From NCBI RefSeq assembly GCF_902459485.1, contig NZ_LR699120.1:357425-421424 (forward strand): a DNA stretch of 64,000 nt, written 5' to 3'. Made by a program: the position numbers and the translations under genes. This stretch comes from Aquicella siphonis (GTDB lineage Bacteria > Pseudomonadota > Gammaproteobacteria > DSM-16500). Shown here in pieces: positions 28,408 through 37,531 of this stretch (positions within the stretch are counted from its first letter, which is position 1; the number at the start of each line of letters is the position of its first letter). A model generated the notes under the pieces. It worked only from the letters and a program-made list of their open reading frames with translations. It was not told the DNA's origin and searched no databases.

Positions 28408-29001
28408 ATGAAGTCTCGCCCGTCCTATATCGAACTACTTGCACGCTATCAGCCAGTTTCATTATCTCCCACTCCTCAATCAGCCGCCGTCATGCTCATC
28501 TTGCTGGATCAAGGCACAGACTCATTTGAAATCGTGCTGACAGAACGCGCCGCTCACCTAGAGAGATATGCGGGTGATTTCAGTTTTCCCGGCGGCATGC
28601 AAGACGAGGGCGACACTGACTTGTATGCCACTGTGACACGGGAAGTCGAAGAAGAATTGAATTTGCCAGCTCATGCGTATCAACTGATAGGACAGCTTGA
28701 TGATTTTACGGATCGCTACGGCCATCTCGTGCGGCCTTTTGTTGTGCTCATGAAAAAAACGGAATTCGAAAAACTACATAGAATTGCTGCTTCGGAAATC
28801 GCGAGTATTTATTACTTCTCCTTGTCGAAATTGCCAGCGATCAAGGACACACCCGCGCTGCATACTATTACACGCCGCCGTCCAAGTTATGCTTTCACGG
28901 AAGGCCAGGTTTTTGTATGGGGCCTGACAGCAACGATCCTCGTACATTTATCCAATATTCTTTCCGGTGAAAGCAAGCCATTAGGCAATCCAAACCCATA
29001 A
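28408..29001 (+). CDS. Nudix hydrolase, CoA pyrophosphatase (NudL)-like
   Basis: 197-residue Nudix protein. The box GGMQDEGDTDLYATVTREVE-EELNL (GG to L, about residues 62-86) keeps the RExxEE core; the preceding YAGDFSFPGG and the later YGHLVRPFV are typical of the NudL/CoA diphosphatase group. It follows the bufferin genes by 8 bases on the same strand, so it may be co-transcribed, but no functional tie to bufferins is known to me. Confidence 0.82.
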   Translation: MKSRPSYIELLARYQPVSLSPTPQSAAVMLILLDQGTDSFEIVLTERAAHLERYAGDFSFPGGMQDEGDTDLYATVTREVEEELNLPAHAYQLIGQLDDFTDRYGHLVRPFVVLMKKTEFEKLHRIAASEIASIYYFSLSKLPAIKDTPALHTITRRRPSYAFTEGQVFVWGLTATILVHLSNILSGESKPLGNPNP

Positions 29002-29137
29002 CCGTTTGCCGGCGCCGCATGCTGATGCTTCCTCTACAAGCACACGGCAAAACGTGCGCGGTTCAATCACCATTGATATTGACTTTCTGAATTGGCTAAT
29101 GTAATACATTAATGTAATGAAGTTCTGGTGTAGCACT

Positions 29138-29155
29138 AAAGTTATTCATAACTTT
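29138..29155. promoter_or_regulatory. Inverted repeat in the leader of the protease gene
   Basis: AAAGTTAT-TC-ATAACTTT, a perfect 8-bp inverted repeat 20 bases before the ATG. A separate perfect palindrome TACATTAATGTA lies at 29105-29116. These may be operator sites or a 5'-UTR hairpin; the regulator is unknown. Confidence 0.4.
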
Positions 29156-29175
29156 TAGAAACGGGGAGTTCGTCT

Positions 29176-30222
29176 ATGAAATTGCAGTCAGTTTCATCGT
29201 TATTGTTTTTAAGTATGTGTGTGAGTTCCGTTACCATAGCCGCTGCCCCAAATATTAAAATTGCCGGTACAATTCCTGCGACTGTCCAGTTAAATCAAAA
29301 TCTTGCCAAACGCAGCCTCGCTGCGGGGACTGTCTCTCCTTCTACCAAGCTCATCTCACTTGAGAAGGTTGAATTATCTTCCGAAGCCCAGACTTACTTG
29401 GCAAACCAGGCTGACAAACTGGCTCAAAAAGATGAAAAAGGCTTCCTGTTTGCCGCCGCGGCTCCTTCTTCCCTGCCTCCTAGCGCTTTCCTGGGAATGA
29501 ATAACGTGCCCGTGCTGGATCAGGGTGCTCACGGCGCATGCGTGACATTCGCTGACACGGGTGCGATTGACGCCATCCGCGGAAACACAGATTATGTCAG
29601 CCAGTTATGCAATCTGGAACTGGGATCTTATCTTGAAGAAGAATATGCCAAGAAAGGCGTTGAATATCCCAGCGGCTGGGAAGGTTCCCTGAATGAAATC
29701 GTCCTGGGCCAGATCCAGAAATATGGCGTGGTCAATATGACGGTTCAACGAAACCAGGGCTGCGGCAACAAAGAAAAAGTCTTGAAAGAATACCCGTTGA
29801 ATGATGCCGCCAATACCGGCGTTCCCATGTCAGACACGGATTTCGCTCGAAAATCCGAACCTATCATGAAGGATATTTACTGGAAGGTCCTGCTTAGCGC
29901 CAATGATGCCTTTTCAAGCCGCGCCAATATGGACAACGTCGTGAAAAATATCAAGCAATCCATTGTGAATGGGCATCGCGTCGTTTTTGGCACACTGCTG
30001 GATGTCAATGACGAGCTAAAATATAACAACGGCGCAACAGGCACATACCGCGGCACTTCTAATGACAGCTGGGTGGTAACCGCCAAGATTCAAAAAGACG
30101 CCAAAGCCAAAAAAATTCGCGCTGGTCACGCCATGATTATTACCGGATATGACGACAATGCCGAAATCACGGGTTCTGATGGTAAAAAACATACCGGTGC
30201 ATTCACGTTGCGAAATTCCTGA
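29176..30222 (+). CDS. C1-family (papain-like) secreted peptidase, truncated by an in-frame TGA (probable pseudogene)
   Basis: 348-residue product with a signal peptide (about 1-23) and a papain-like domain. All catalytic residues are there: Q116 and C122 in DQGAHGACVTF, H318 in AGHAMIITGYDD, and N347 in LRNS. The TGA directly after Asn-Ser stands where papain-family proteins have the tryptophan of the Asn-Ser-Trp motif (TGG). The same frame then continues SKAAGDNGNYYMSYEYFKLL and ends at a TAA at 30322-30324, a typical family C-terminus. So one base change has cut off 35 residues. A GGGGAG site 8 bases before the ATG supports the start. Confidence 0.8.
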   Translation: MKLQSVSSLLFLSMCVSSVTIAAAPNIKIAGTIPATVQLNQNLAKRSLAAGTVSPSTKLISLEKVELSSEAQTYLANQADKLAQKDEKGFLFAAAAPSSLPPSAFLGMNNVPVLDQGAHGACVTFADTGAIDAIRGNTDYVSQLCNLELGSYLEEEYAKKGVEYPSGWEGSLNEIVLGQIQKYGVVNMTVQRNQGCGNKEKVLKEYPLNDAANTGVPMSDTDFARKSEPIMKDIYWKVLLSANDAFSSRANMDNVVKNIKQSIVNGHRVVFGTLLDVNDELKYNNGATGTYRGTSNDSWVVTAKIQKDAKAKKIRAGHAMIITGYDDNAEITGSDGKKHTGAFTLRNS

Positions 30223-30335
30223 AGCAAGGCCGCTGGAGATAATGGTAATTACTATATGAGTTATGAATATTTCAAACTGCTGGCGATGGAAGCAGAGGAA
30301 ATAAGCCCGACTCCGCTTAACTAAATTTATCTGTC

Positions 30336-30360
30336 AATGAGGCCGCTTCCCGGCCTCATT
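30336..30360. terminator. Hairpin terminator between the protease and ankyrin genes
   Basis: AATGAGGCCG-CTTCC-CGGCCTCATT forms a perfect 10-bp stem with a 5-base loop, lying between convergent genes 12 bases after the read-through TAA. The flanking AT-rich stretches (ATTAAAT on one side, ATAAATT on the reverse strand) are weak U-tracts, so it may serve both directions. Confidence 0.7.
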
Positions 30361-30437
30361 ATTAAATCCGGCATTGATTCGCATGGCATGACATCAGACG
30401 TTATGCTCCGACTTAAATCAGCCATCTCTCCGTTCGA

Positions 30438-31829
30438 TCAACGTATTTTATACCCGAATTCTTTCAGTAAATCCGCAAACCGTTTGCCTTCTTCCGTGTA
30501 ATTTTCAAAGAAATAAACACGCAGATAATTATGCAGGATATATTCATAAGGAGATTTCAATAACACAGACAGGATTAATTCGATTCGTTCCCTGTCTCCG
30601 GAATTATTCAACTCACAGCGTTGAAACAGGATAGCGGCCAATATCTCAGCCTTGCACGCCTTGCGGATGGCATCGCCTTCTTGATAACTTTGCACACATT
30701 GATGCAAGGCACGGTCTTTGTTCCATTCCCGCCAGCGATGAAAATAATTCAGTGCAAGAGTCTTGTAATAAGCAATGGCTTGCGCGTCATGACTGGTTTG
30801 CATCAAAACCAGAAAAAAAAGCGCCGGTATGGAAGCCTCCACATTCGCCCACGAGCAATTGCCGCTGATCTGGGCTTCCACTTTCAATTCCGTTATGGGT
30901 TCAAGGCCCAAAATTGCATCCAGATCTTCATTCACGAACGCGCTGCTCTGCTTCTTGTATATCAGCTTTTTTATGAATTCAGGCGTCACGTTTTCCTTAT
31001 TGTGTATACGGTAAAACATGACATTATCGTATAAGCGGCTGTCTTCACGACGATCGCATTTTACCCAGATATTCCCGCGCTTGATGAAGGTAATGGCGTG
31101 ACCTTCATATCCCACCGGGATTAAAACAGGCTCCTGGCGGATATAGGTATCAATTTGTGGCATATGTTTTTTAATATCGACCCGATACTGCTGATACTTG
31201 ATCAATTGTGTGGCCCGCCTCATCACTTCAACAATAAACTGAGACAAGCCTGCATATCTGCGCAGCTGCCTGGCTGCGAAATGATTTTGAAATTGCGCCA
31301 GCGATTCTGAAATCAAGCCTATGGTCACTTCCAGGTAAAATCCCTCAAAATCAACGTCCACAAACTGGTTTTGCGGGTCAACTATGTCCGCCGTACCGAC
31401 CAGTTCATACATATGGCCTAACAACTTGGTGTTTATATAGTCTTGAGCGAATATAACGTCAGCTCCGGCGCTGACAAGCAAATGTCTGAGATCGGATTGC
31501 TGTCTGAGAATAGGCATGACCAGAACAGGCTGTCCTGAAAAATTATAGGCGTTAGGATTGGCACGATGAGTCAATAGCAATTTACATAATGACTGATTGT
31601 TGTTTTCAACCGCCCATTGCAGCGCTGTTCCGCCAGTGACATCCTGTTTGTTTGGGTCCGCGCCCTGCTTTAGAAGTAATGTGCTGATTTCCTCATTATC
31701 CACAATCGCGGCTTCGATCAGCGGTGTGAATCCGTACTCATCAATCTGATTGACATCTTCACCGTATCGCAGCATTCGGCGAACAATGTCAATGTCTTCT
31801 TGTAGGATCGCATCAGCCAAGGACAGCAT
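30438..31829 (-). CDS. Ankyrin-repeat protein, AnkH/LegA3-like candidate Dot/Icm effector
   Basis: 463-residue protein. About three ankyrin repeats fill residues 1-125 (YGFTPLIEAAIVDNEEISTL, GGTALQWAVENNNQSLCKLL). The remainder contains a possible cysteine-protease-like site: H244 (EGHAITFI), D259 (KCDRRE), Q320 and C325 (QISGNCSWAN), in His-Asp-Cys order as in circularly permuted papain folds. Legionella AnkH (LegA3) has this length, ankyrin N-terminus and cysteine-protease-like domain and is a core effector; I infer homology from architecture, not alignment. A 168-residue protein gene precedes it by 8 bases on the same strand. Confidence 0.75.
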   Translation of the reverse strand: MLSLADAILQEDIDIVRRMLRYGEDVNQIDEYGFTPLIEAAIVDNEEISTLLLKQGADPNKQDVTGGTALQWAVENNNQSLCKLLLTHRANPNAYNFSGQPVLVMPILRQQSDLRHLLVSAGADVIFAQDYINTKLLGHMYELVGTADIVDPQNQFVDVDFEGFYLEVTIGLISESLAQFQNHFAARQLRRYAGLSQFIVEVMRRATQLIKYQQYRVDIKKHMPQIDTYIRQEPVLIPVGYEGHAITFIKRGNIWVKCDRREDSRLYDNVMFYRIHNKENVTPEFIKKLIYKKQSSAFVNEDLDAILGLEPITELKVEAQISGNCSWANVEASIPALFFLVLMQTSHDAQAIAYYKTLALNYFHRWREWNKDRALHQCVQSYQEGDAIRKACKAEILAAILFQRCELNNSGDRERIELILSVLLKSPYEYILHNYLRVYFFENYTEEGKRFADLLKEFGYKIR

Positions 31830-31837
31830 AATAAGGA

Positions 31838-32344
31838 TTAATAACCTGGACCATGGGGTTTAGGATTGAATGCAGGTGCCGGCTGATAACCCAACCGGTA
31901 TTTCAGCTCATTCAGCAGTTCATCGCGTTTGTCCTGATTGGTTTCAGCGAGGTTTTCCGTCGGCAATGCATTCACTTGTCTGTCAATACCGCTAAATTGT
32001 GCTTTATTGGCGAGGATAGGATTGGCCTTGTATTGCGCGTTCAATCCTGATGCCATCAAGCCTTCCCGGAAAGCCTTGAGAGGGACTTTCCCATTTTTCA
32101 AATCCTTATATTGGTCTCGTTTCTCTTTTTGTTGTTTGACTTTCGCTTCATGCAAGTCTTTATGTGTGGAAAGTAACCGTTTCTGTTCTTCAAAAGGCAG
32201 TAAGTCATCACGTAAATTTGCCCCTGTAGCGAGAAAGTCGTGAAACTCGATTTGCCCGCTTTGCCCGCCGCTGCTCCCGGTGCCTTCATCATCTCCTGAG
32301 GCGTTGATGTCCCGGTACTTGTCATGCTTTTTATTTGATGACAT
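31838..32344 (-). CDS. Hypothetical hydrophilic protein co-transcribed with the ankyrin gene
   Basis: 168-residue polar protein of unknown function. It has a Ser/Gly-rich disordered N-terminus (DDEGTGSSGGQSGQ), a charged helical centre with many Lys and Gln (KVKQQKEKRDQYKDLK) and a Pro-rich end (YQPAPAFNPKPHGPGY). No signal peptide. The ATG follows GGGAGAG. A TATAAT -10 hexamer lies about 50 bases upstream. It could be an effector or a chaperone-like partner of the ankyrin protein; neither is shown. Confidence 0.65.
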   Translation of the reverse strand: MSSNKKHDKYRDINASGDDEGTGSSGGQSGQIEFHDFLATGANLRDDLLPFEEQKRLLSTHKDLHEAKVKQQKEKRDQYKDLKNGKVPLKAFREGLMASGLNAQYKANPILANKAQFSGIDRQVNALPTENLAETNQDKRDELLNELKYRLGYQPAPAFNPKPHGPGY

Positions 32345-32449
32345 TCACTCTCCCGCTTCAAGCTGATAGTCAACCTGATATTTTAATTATAGCAACGCAT
32401 ACAGGCAGCCCATAGCCATTTTGGGCAAAACCATGCCCGGACAAGGTTA

Positions 32450-33625
32450 TCACGGCATTAATCTGCTGGCGCGCCATAACACAGGTATAGATATCAGCTG
32501 TGCTGCCAGGGAAAATATCACTACTGATGTAATTGATATTTCATATAAAATTCCTATAATCACGCTGCCCAGAAACCAGAATAGGCCAAAACAGGCGTTA
32601 AAAATCCCGTAGCCTGATCCGCGCTTTTCCCTGGAAACCAAATCAGCAACGATTGCTCTCATCAGTGACCCTTGCGCACCCAATCCTGCGCCCCAGATCA
32701 TGGTCCCTAGAATTGCGGTTTTTGCATTCCCCAAAAACACCAGCGGAACAAACAGGCTGGTCACGCCTACCACCCCTATCAGGATAATAAATCCAAATTT
32801 ATCATATAAATATCCTAGCAGAGGAGACAAGAAAATGTTGCCGCCCAAAGCCAGGGCATAGATGGCAGGGATCCATAAAGACGGCATCAGCCGGGATTGC
32901 TCGTAATGATAAGCGATCAGAGCAAAATCAGCATAGCCCATCGCGACTAAAGATGCGCCAGCTGTATAAATCCAGAAGGCTTTATTCGCTCGCAGCACGG
33001 GAAATTGCAGTGATTCAGTCGGCACTTCCAGACTCCGCGGGTTGGGAAATACCGCTCGGCAAATAAACAATGCAGAAAGCGCAGCCAGCGCAGGATAAAG
33101 CAAAATCACAAATGCAGAGGCATAACCATTTTGCCGGTACAAGGCCAGTGTCACGAGTAAAGGACCCGCCATAGCGCCGGCTTGATCCAGTGCTTGATGG
33201 ATTCCAAAACCCCAGCCTACGCCCATACGCCGCGAGGCATGCGACAGCATGGCATCACGGGCGGGAACGCGTATTCCCTTGCCTGCGCGTTCCAGAATAA
33301 TCAGAAAACCCGCGGTCCACCACTGCCCTGCCCATGCAAGCAGGGGCACGGCAGCCAGGTTGATCACATAGCCTGTTATCGCAACCGGCCAGTAGCGGCC
33401 TGTTTTGTCGGAAAAAAAGCCGGAAAAGAGCCTGAAACCATATCCGATAAACTCACCCAGACCGGCAATAAAACCCACCATCACAGCGTTTGCGCCTAAT
33501 GTGCCCAGGTACGGGCCGGTGATGCTGCGCGCACCCTCGTAAGTCATGTCAGCAAATAGACTCACGATCCCCATCAGGAGTACAAATTTCACCGCGTTCT
33601 TTCGTGCTTTATCAGCCTGTGGCAT
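32450..33625 (-). CDS. Major facilitator superfamily transporter
   Basis: 391-residue, 12-helix MFS protein. The loop 2-3 motif appears as FRLFSGFFSDKTGRYWP and the TM4-5 region as LERAGKGIRVPARDAMLS. The substrate cannot be told. Its start is only 8 bases after the etfA stop on the same strand, so it is likely the last gene of an etfB-etfA-MFS transcript. Confidence 0.85.
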   Translation of the reverse strand: MPQADKARKNAVKFVLLMGIVSLFADMTYEGARSITGPYLGTLGANAVMVGFIAGLGEFIGYGFRLFSGFFSDKTGRYWPVAITGYVINLAAVPLLAWAGQWWTAGFLIILERAGKGIRVPARDAMLSHASRRMGVGWGFGIHQALDQAGAMAGPLLVTLALYRQNGYASAFVILLYPALAALSALFICRAVFPNPRSLEVPTESLQFPVLRANKAFWIYTAGASLVAMGYADFALIAYHYEQSRLMPSLWIPAIYALALGGNIFLSPLLGYLYDKFGFIILIGVVGVTSLFVPLVFLGNAKTAILGTMIWGAGLGAQGSLMRAIVADLVSREKRGSGYGIFNACFGLFWFLGSVIIGILYEISITSVVIFSLAAQLISIPVLWRASRLMP

Positions 33626-33633
33626 GCGATAAC

Positions 33634-34587
33634 TTAAGACATGACCTTATCCAATTCATTTTGTAATTCAGGCAGTATTTTGAATAAGTCGCCCACCAAT
33701 CCATAATCTGCCACCTGAAAGATAGGCGCTTCAGGATCATTGTTGATAGCGACAATGATTTTACTGTCTTTCATTCCCGCTAGATGCTGAATGGCGCCGG
33801 ATATTCCCACCGCTATATAAAGGTCTGGCGCCACAACCTTGCCAGTTTGACCTACCTGATAATCATTGGGAGCAAACCCTGCGTCTACAGCCGCGCGTGA
33901 AGCGCCAACCGCCGCGCCCAATCTATCCGCGATGGTTTCAAGCATATGAAAATTTTCCGCGCTTTTTAATCCGCGGCCTCCGGAAATAATAACACGCGCC
34001 GCGGTAAGATCCGGGCGTTTTGACTGTGTGAGGGATTGACTTTGAAACCGGGAGATAGCATTCGGTATGACTTGTGTCAGGGCTTGCAATTCAGCAGCTG
34101 GCTGCCGGGCTTCGTGCACAGCCTGAAAAGCTGTTATGCGAATGGTGAGCATTTTAATTGTATCGAGTAACTTTACAGTCGCAATAGCATTGCCGGCATA
34201 AGTGGGCCGCTCAAATGTATCCGGCGTGATAATTTTTGTGACATCGCTCACCACCGCCACATCCAGCAAGGCCGCAGCGCGCGGCAAAAGATTTTTCCCG
34301 AAGGTGGTGGCTCCGGTTAATATGTAATCATACTGTTTGCCAACTTCCGCAATAAGCGCAGCGCTATTTTCAGCCAGTTGATGCTCGTATACCTCATTAT
34401 CAGCCACCAGCACGCGCCTGACCGACGGCAGCAAGCATGCTTGCTCAGCCGCCTTTGCGCAGTTACTGCCTATCAAAAGTATATCCGCTTCACCATCTAA
34501 CTGTGTCGCGGCGCCTACAGCATGGTGCGTCGCAAGTTTCAGACTCTGATGATCATGTTCAGCAACAATCAAGATTTTTTTCATCAT
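33634..34587 (-). CDS. etfA: Electron transfer flavoprotein alpha subunit
   Basis: 317-residue FAD-binding subunit of ETF. The C-terminal FAD domain is clear: [34 protein letters not shown] (partial landmark), [20 protein letters not shown] and [20 protein letters not shown]. It takes electrons from acyl-CoA dehydrogenases, such as those at 23461 and 58565, and passes them to ETF-QO at 48240. Its ATG overlaps the etfB stop by 4 bases (ATGA), so translation is coupled. Confidence 0.96.
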   Translation of the reverse strand: MMKKILIVAEHDHQSLKLATHHAVGAATQLDGEADILLIGSNCAKAAEQACLLPSVRRVLVADNEVYEHQLAENSAALIAEVGKQYDYILTGATTFGKNLLPRAAALLDVAVVSDVTKIITPDTFERPTYAGNAIATVKLLDTIKMLTIRITAFQAVHEARQPAAELQALTQVIPNAISRFQSQSLTQSKRPDLTAARVIISGGRGLKSAENFHMLETIADRLGAAVGASRAAVDAGFAPNDYQVGQTGKVVAPDLYIAVGISGAIQHLAGMKDSKIIVAINNDPEAPIFQVADYGLVGDLFKILPELQNELDKVMS

Positions 34588-35333
34588 ATCACCTGTGCTT
34601 CGTGTTTTAAGCGGTTGACGAGATCCGCGGCGCTTTCCAGACGCACGCCGGAGCGGCGTTTTTCAGGTGCGGCAACATGCAGGGTTTGCATGCGCGGCGC
34701 GAGATCCATGTTAAAGCTTTCGGCTGGTATCACAACAAGCGGCTTGCGCTTAGCTTGCACGATATTCGGCAAGGATATATATCTTGGTTCATTCAAACGT
34801 AAATCCGTGGTAATCACGGCAGGCAGATCAAGAAACAGCGTTTCAAGGCCGCCGTCGATTTCACGTGTGACGCTCACACCCTGATCGTGAAATTCCAGCC
34901 TGGATGCGAAAGTTCCTTGCGGCCAGTTCAGCAGCGCAGCCAGCATTTGACCGACCTGATTATTATCGGTATCGATGGCCTGCTTTCCCAGTATGACTAA
35001 TCGCGGGGATTCCTGCAGGGTAACAGACTTTAAAATCTTGGCCGCCGCCAGCGGCTGCACTTCCTGATCTGTTTTGACAAGCATCGCGCGATCTGCGCCC
35101 ATTGCAAGCGCTGTGCGCAAGGTTTCCTGGCAGGCATCACCGCCTATGGATATCACAAGAATTTCGCTGGCAAGACCTTTTTCCTTCAATCTGACCGCTT
35201 CTTCAACGGCAATTTCATCAAAAGGATTCATGGACATTTTAACGTTGGCGGTTTCAACGCCTGATCCATCTGATTTAATACGAATGGCGGCTTTGTAATC
35301 GATGACTCTTTTAATTGCAACGAGAATTTTCAT
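34584..35333 (-). CDS. etfB: Electron transfer flavoprotein beta subunit
   Basis: 249-residue AMP-binding subunit of ETF. Family landmarks are [13 protein letters not shown] at the start, [39 protein letters not shown] and the ETF-beta signature [20 protein letters not shown] (near residues 165-184). The ATG at 35333 follows GGGGGAG and gives the usual N-terminus; a longer frame to 35366 has no support. First gene of the operon. Confidence 0.97.
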   Translation of the reverse strand: MKILVAIKRVIDYKAAIRIKSDGSGVETANVKMSMNPFDEIAVEEAVRLKEKGLASEILVISIGGDACQETLRTALAMGADRAMLVKTDQEVQPLAAAKILKSVTLQESPRLVILGKQAIDTDNNQVGQMLAALLNWPQGTFASRLEFHDQGVSVTREIDGGLETLFLDLPAVITTDLRLNEPRYISLPNIVQAKRKPLVVIPAESFNMDLAPRMQTLHVAAPEKRRSGVRLESAADLVNRLKHEAQVI

Positions 35334-35494
35334 TTGCTCACTCCCCCTGGTCCCAATAATCGGCAAATGTTATCACCCTCGACTGCGGACTGGAATAATT
35401 AAATACCGTGTATGATAATGCATGTGAATTCAAGAAATTCCCTTCTTCCCGGGAACATCATCTATAACACTTACATTTGATAAGGATAAAGTTC

Positions 35495-36259
35495 GTGGAA
35501 ATGAAAAATTGTGCAGCCATTGTTACAGGCGGAGCTTCGGGGATGGGCGCTGCAACGGCCAGACTGCTGAGCCGCCAAGGGGTTAAAGTCGCGCTTTTCG
35601 ATTTAAACAAGGACGCGGCCGAGAAAATTGCCGCTGAAATCCAGGGCATCGCGGTTTATTGCGACGTAACCCGTCAAGACAGCGTCGCCGCTGCCGTTAC
35701 AGAAGCACAAAGCCGTCATGGCGCGGCCCGCATATGCATTAACTGCGCCGGAATCGTCCATGGAAGAAGAATGGTCAATCAGCAAGGCCCCATGCCGCTG
35801 GATGAATTTCGAAAAGTCATAGAAATCAATCTGGTCGGTTCTTACAACGTCATGAGCCAGGCCGCCGCTGCCATGATGCCCTTATCCCCGATTGGCGACT
35901 CCGAAGAACGCGGCGTCATTATTAACACAGCGTCCGTTGCCGCATTTGAAGGCCAGATAGGCCAGACCGCTTATAGTGCCTCAAAAGGCGGTATTGTAAG
36001 CCTGACACTGCCCGCTGCCCGAGAACTCGCGCAATTTGGAATCCGCGTCAATACCATTTCTCCAGGCCTCGTTGATACACCCATGTTCGCTAAAATTTCC
36101 CCCGAAGCGCGCGCTTCGCTGGCCGCCATGGTACCTTTTCCCAAACGCCTCGCGAAGCCCGAAGAATACGCCATGCTGGCCATGCAGATTATTGAAAACC
36201 CCATGTTGAACGGAGAAGTGATCCGCCTGGACGGCGCCCTGCGCATGCAGCCCAAGTAA
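35495..36259 (+). CDS. SDR dehydrogenase, 3-hydroxyacyl-CoA dehydrogenase type-2-like
   Basis: 254-residue short-chain dehydrogenase. TGGASGMGAATA is the nucleotide motif, NCAG and the active-site YSASKGG follow, with ISPGLVDTPMF and the closing GEVIRLDGALRM. This pattern matches the HSD17B10/short-chain 3-hydroxyacyl-CoA dehydrogenase group used in isoleucine and fatty-acid oxidation. I prefer the GTG at 35495, with AAGGA 8 bases upstream; the ATG at 35501 is possible. It is divergent from etfB. Confidence 0.85.
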   Translation: MEMKNCAAIVTGGASGMGAATARLLSRQGVKVALFDLNKDAAEKIAAEIQGIAVYCDVTRQDSVAAAVTEAQSRHGAARICINCAGIVHGRRMVNQQGPMPLDEFRKVIEINLVGSYNVMSQAAAAMMPLSPIGDSEERGVIINTASVAAFEGQIGQTAYSASKGGIVSLTLPAARELAQFGIRVNTISPGLVDTPMFAKISPEARASLAAMVPFPKRLAKPEEYAMLAMQIIENPMLNGEVIRLDGALRMQPK

Positions 36260-36594
36260 TGATTACAGAGCGGGTGCGAAAACAGCCTGAAAACATGTCA
36301 TTGGTACTCCATGCGGACTATGGTCTGGTGATTAACACGCAGCACAGCACCCGTTTAAGCTTCCTGAGCCAGAGACATCAGGGGGAGTTTGCCTGTCTGT
36401 ACATATGATATCCATTATGAAGTTGCCATATCCAACCTTATTTATTATTTTTGATCAAATTATATGCGATCATTATTGCATTAAAGCTATATAGAGGCAA
36501 ATCCATTTCCGGACACAACTGCAATGACAACAACATAAACATCCGGTTCATTTCGATATATAATGGCGGTGCATATTAAGCGGGAGCAGCAAGC
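36260..36594. other. 335-bp intergenic stretch before htpX
   Basis: No gene recognised. It holds distant inverted copies of CGGGTGC (36271-36277) and GCACCCG (36347-36353), and a TATAAT at 36559-36564 that is a good -10 for htpX, though without a clear -35. No CpxR-type GTAAA-N5-GTAAA repeat was seen. Confidence 0.4.
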
Positions 36595-37491
36595 ATGTTC
36601 AAAAGAGTATTTTTATTTATTGCCACCAACATCCTTGTGATAGGCACTATTTCTATCCTCGTCAGCGCATTGGGTCTGCATTCCTACCTAACCTCGCGTG
36701 GCATTGATTATACAAAGCTGGCTCTATTCTGCGGAATATGGGGAATGGGCGGCGCGTTTATCTCACTATTCATGTCCAAGTTCATTGCCAAGACAGCCAT
36801 GGGCGTTGTCATCATCAATCCCAATAATGCAACGCGGGAAGAGCATTACCTGCTGGAAATCATTTACAGTCTCGCCAACAAGGCTGGATTGAAAACCATG
36901 CCTGAAGTCGGCATTTATCACTCTCCGGAGTTGAATGCGTTCGCAACCGGGCCGACAAGAAATAACGCACTGGTTGCGGTATCATCAGGCTTGTTATCCA
37001 GCATGAACCGGGATGAGGTGGAAGCTGTTTTGGGGCACGAAATTTCCCATATCGCGAATGGCGACATGGTCACCATGACGCTCATACAAGGCGTAGTGAA
37101 TGCATTTGCGCTCTTTCTATCCCGTATCATCGCTTACGTCATCTCGATCACCATGGCTCGCGGTGATGATAAGGAAGGTGATATTTCTTACATGGCCTAC
37201 AGTGTATTAACCTTAGTATTTGATATCTTGTTCACACTGCTGGGATCCATTTTAGTCGCCGCGTTTTCCCGCTGGCGCGAATATCGTGCCGACGCAGGGG
37301 GATCAAAACTCGCCGGACGCAACAAAATGATTGCGGCACTCATGCGCCTGCAAACCGCTTCCGGTATTGAGGATGACCGCGCGCCCGTGCTGGCTGCTTT
37401 GAAAATTTCACGCCAGTCAGGCTGGCTGGATATTTTCTCCACTCATCCGCCGCTAGAAAAGCGTATTGCCCGCCTGCAAGAAGCAAGATAA
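36595..37491 (+). CDS. htpX: Membrane zinc metalloprotease HtpX (M48 family)
   Basis: 298-residue inner-membrane protease for quality control of membrane proteins. The zinc motif HEISH is at 148-152 (H148, H152, catalytic E149), with the third-ligand region REYRADAGGSKLAG near 225. Two N-terminal and two central membrane segments are visible. GGGAG precedes the ATG at 8 bases. Length and order match HtpX. Usually induced by envelope stress. Confidence 0.96.
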   Translation: MFKRVFLFIATNILVIGTISILVSALGLHSYLTSRGIDYTKLALFCGIWGMGGAFISLFMSKFIAKTAMGVVIINPNNATREEHYLLEIIYSLANKAGLKTMPEVGIYHSPELNAFATGPTRNNALVAVSSGLLSSMNRDEVEAVLGHEISHIANGDMVTMTLIQGVVNAFALFLSRIIAYVISITMARGDDKEGDISYMAYSVLTLVFDILFTLLGSILVAAFSRWREYRADAGGSKLAGRNKMIAALMRLQTASGIEDDRAPVLAALKISRQSGWLDIFSTHPPLEKRIARLQEAR

Positions 37492-37531
37492 CCGCCAAAA
37501 ATCACGGGGGCAGAATAAGGCAGGGATTGAT

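Noticed and set aside
29176..30324. TGA read as Trp or selenocysteine
   Set aside because: Other genes in the window end at TGA, no SECIS-like element was evident after the codon, and the family has Trp, not Cys, at this position.
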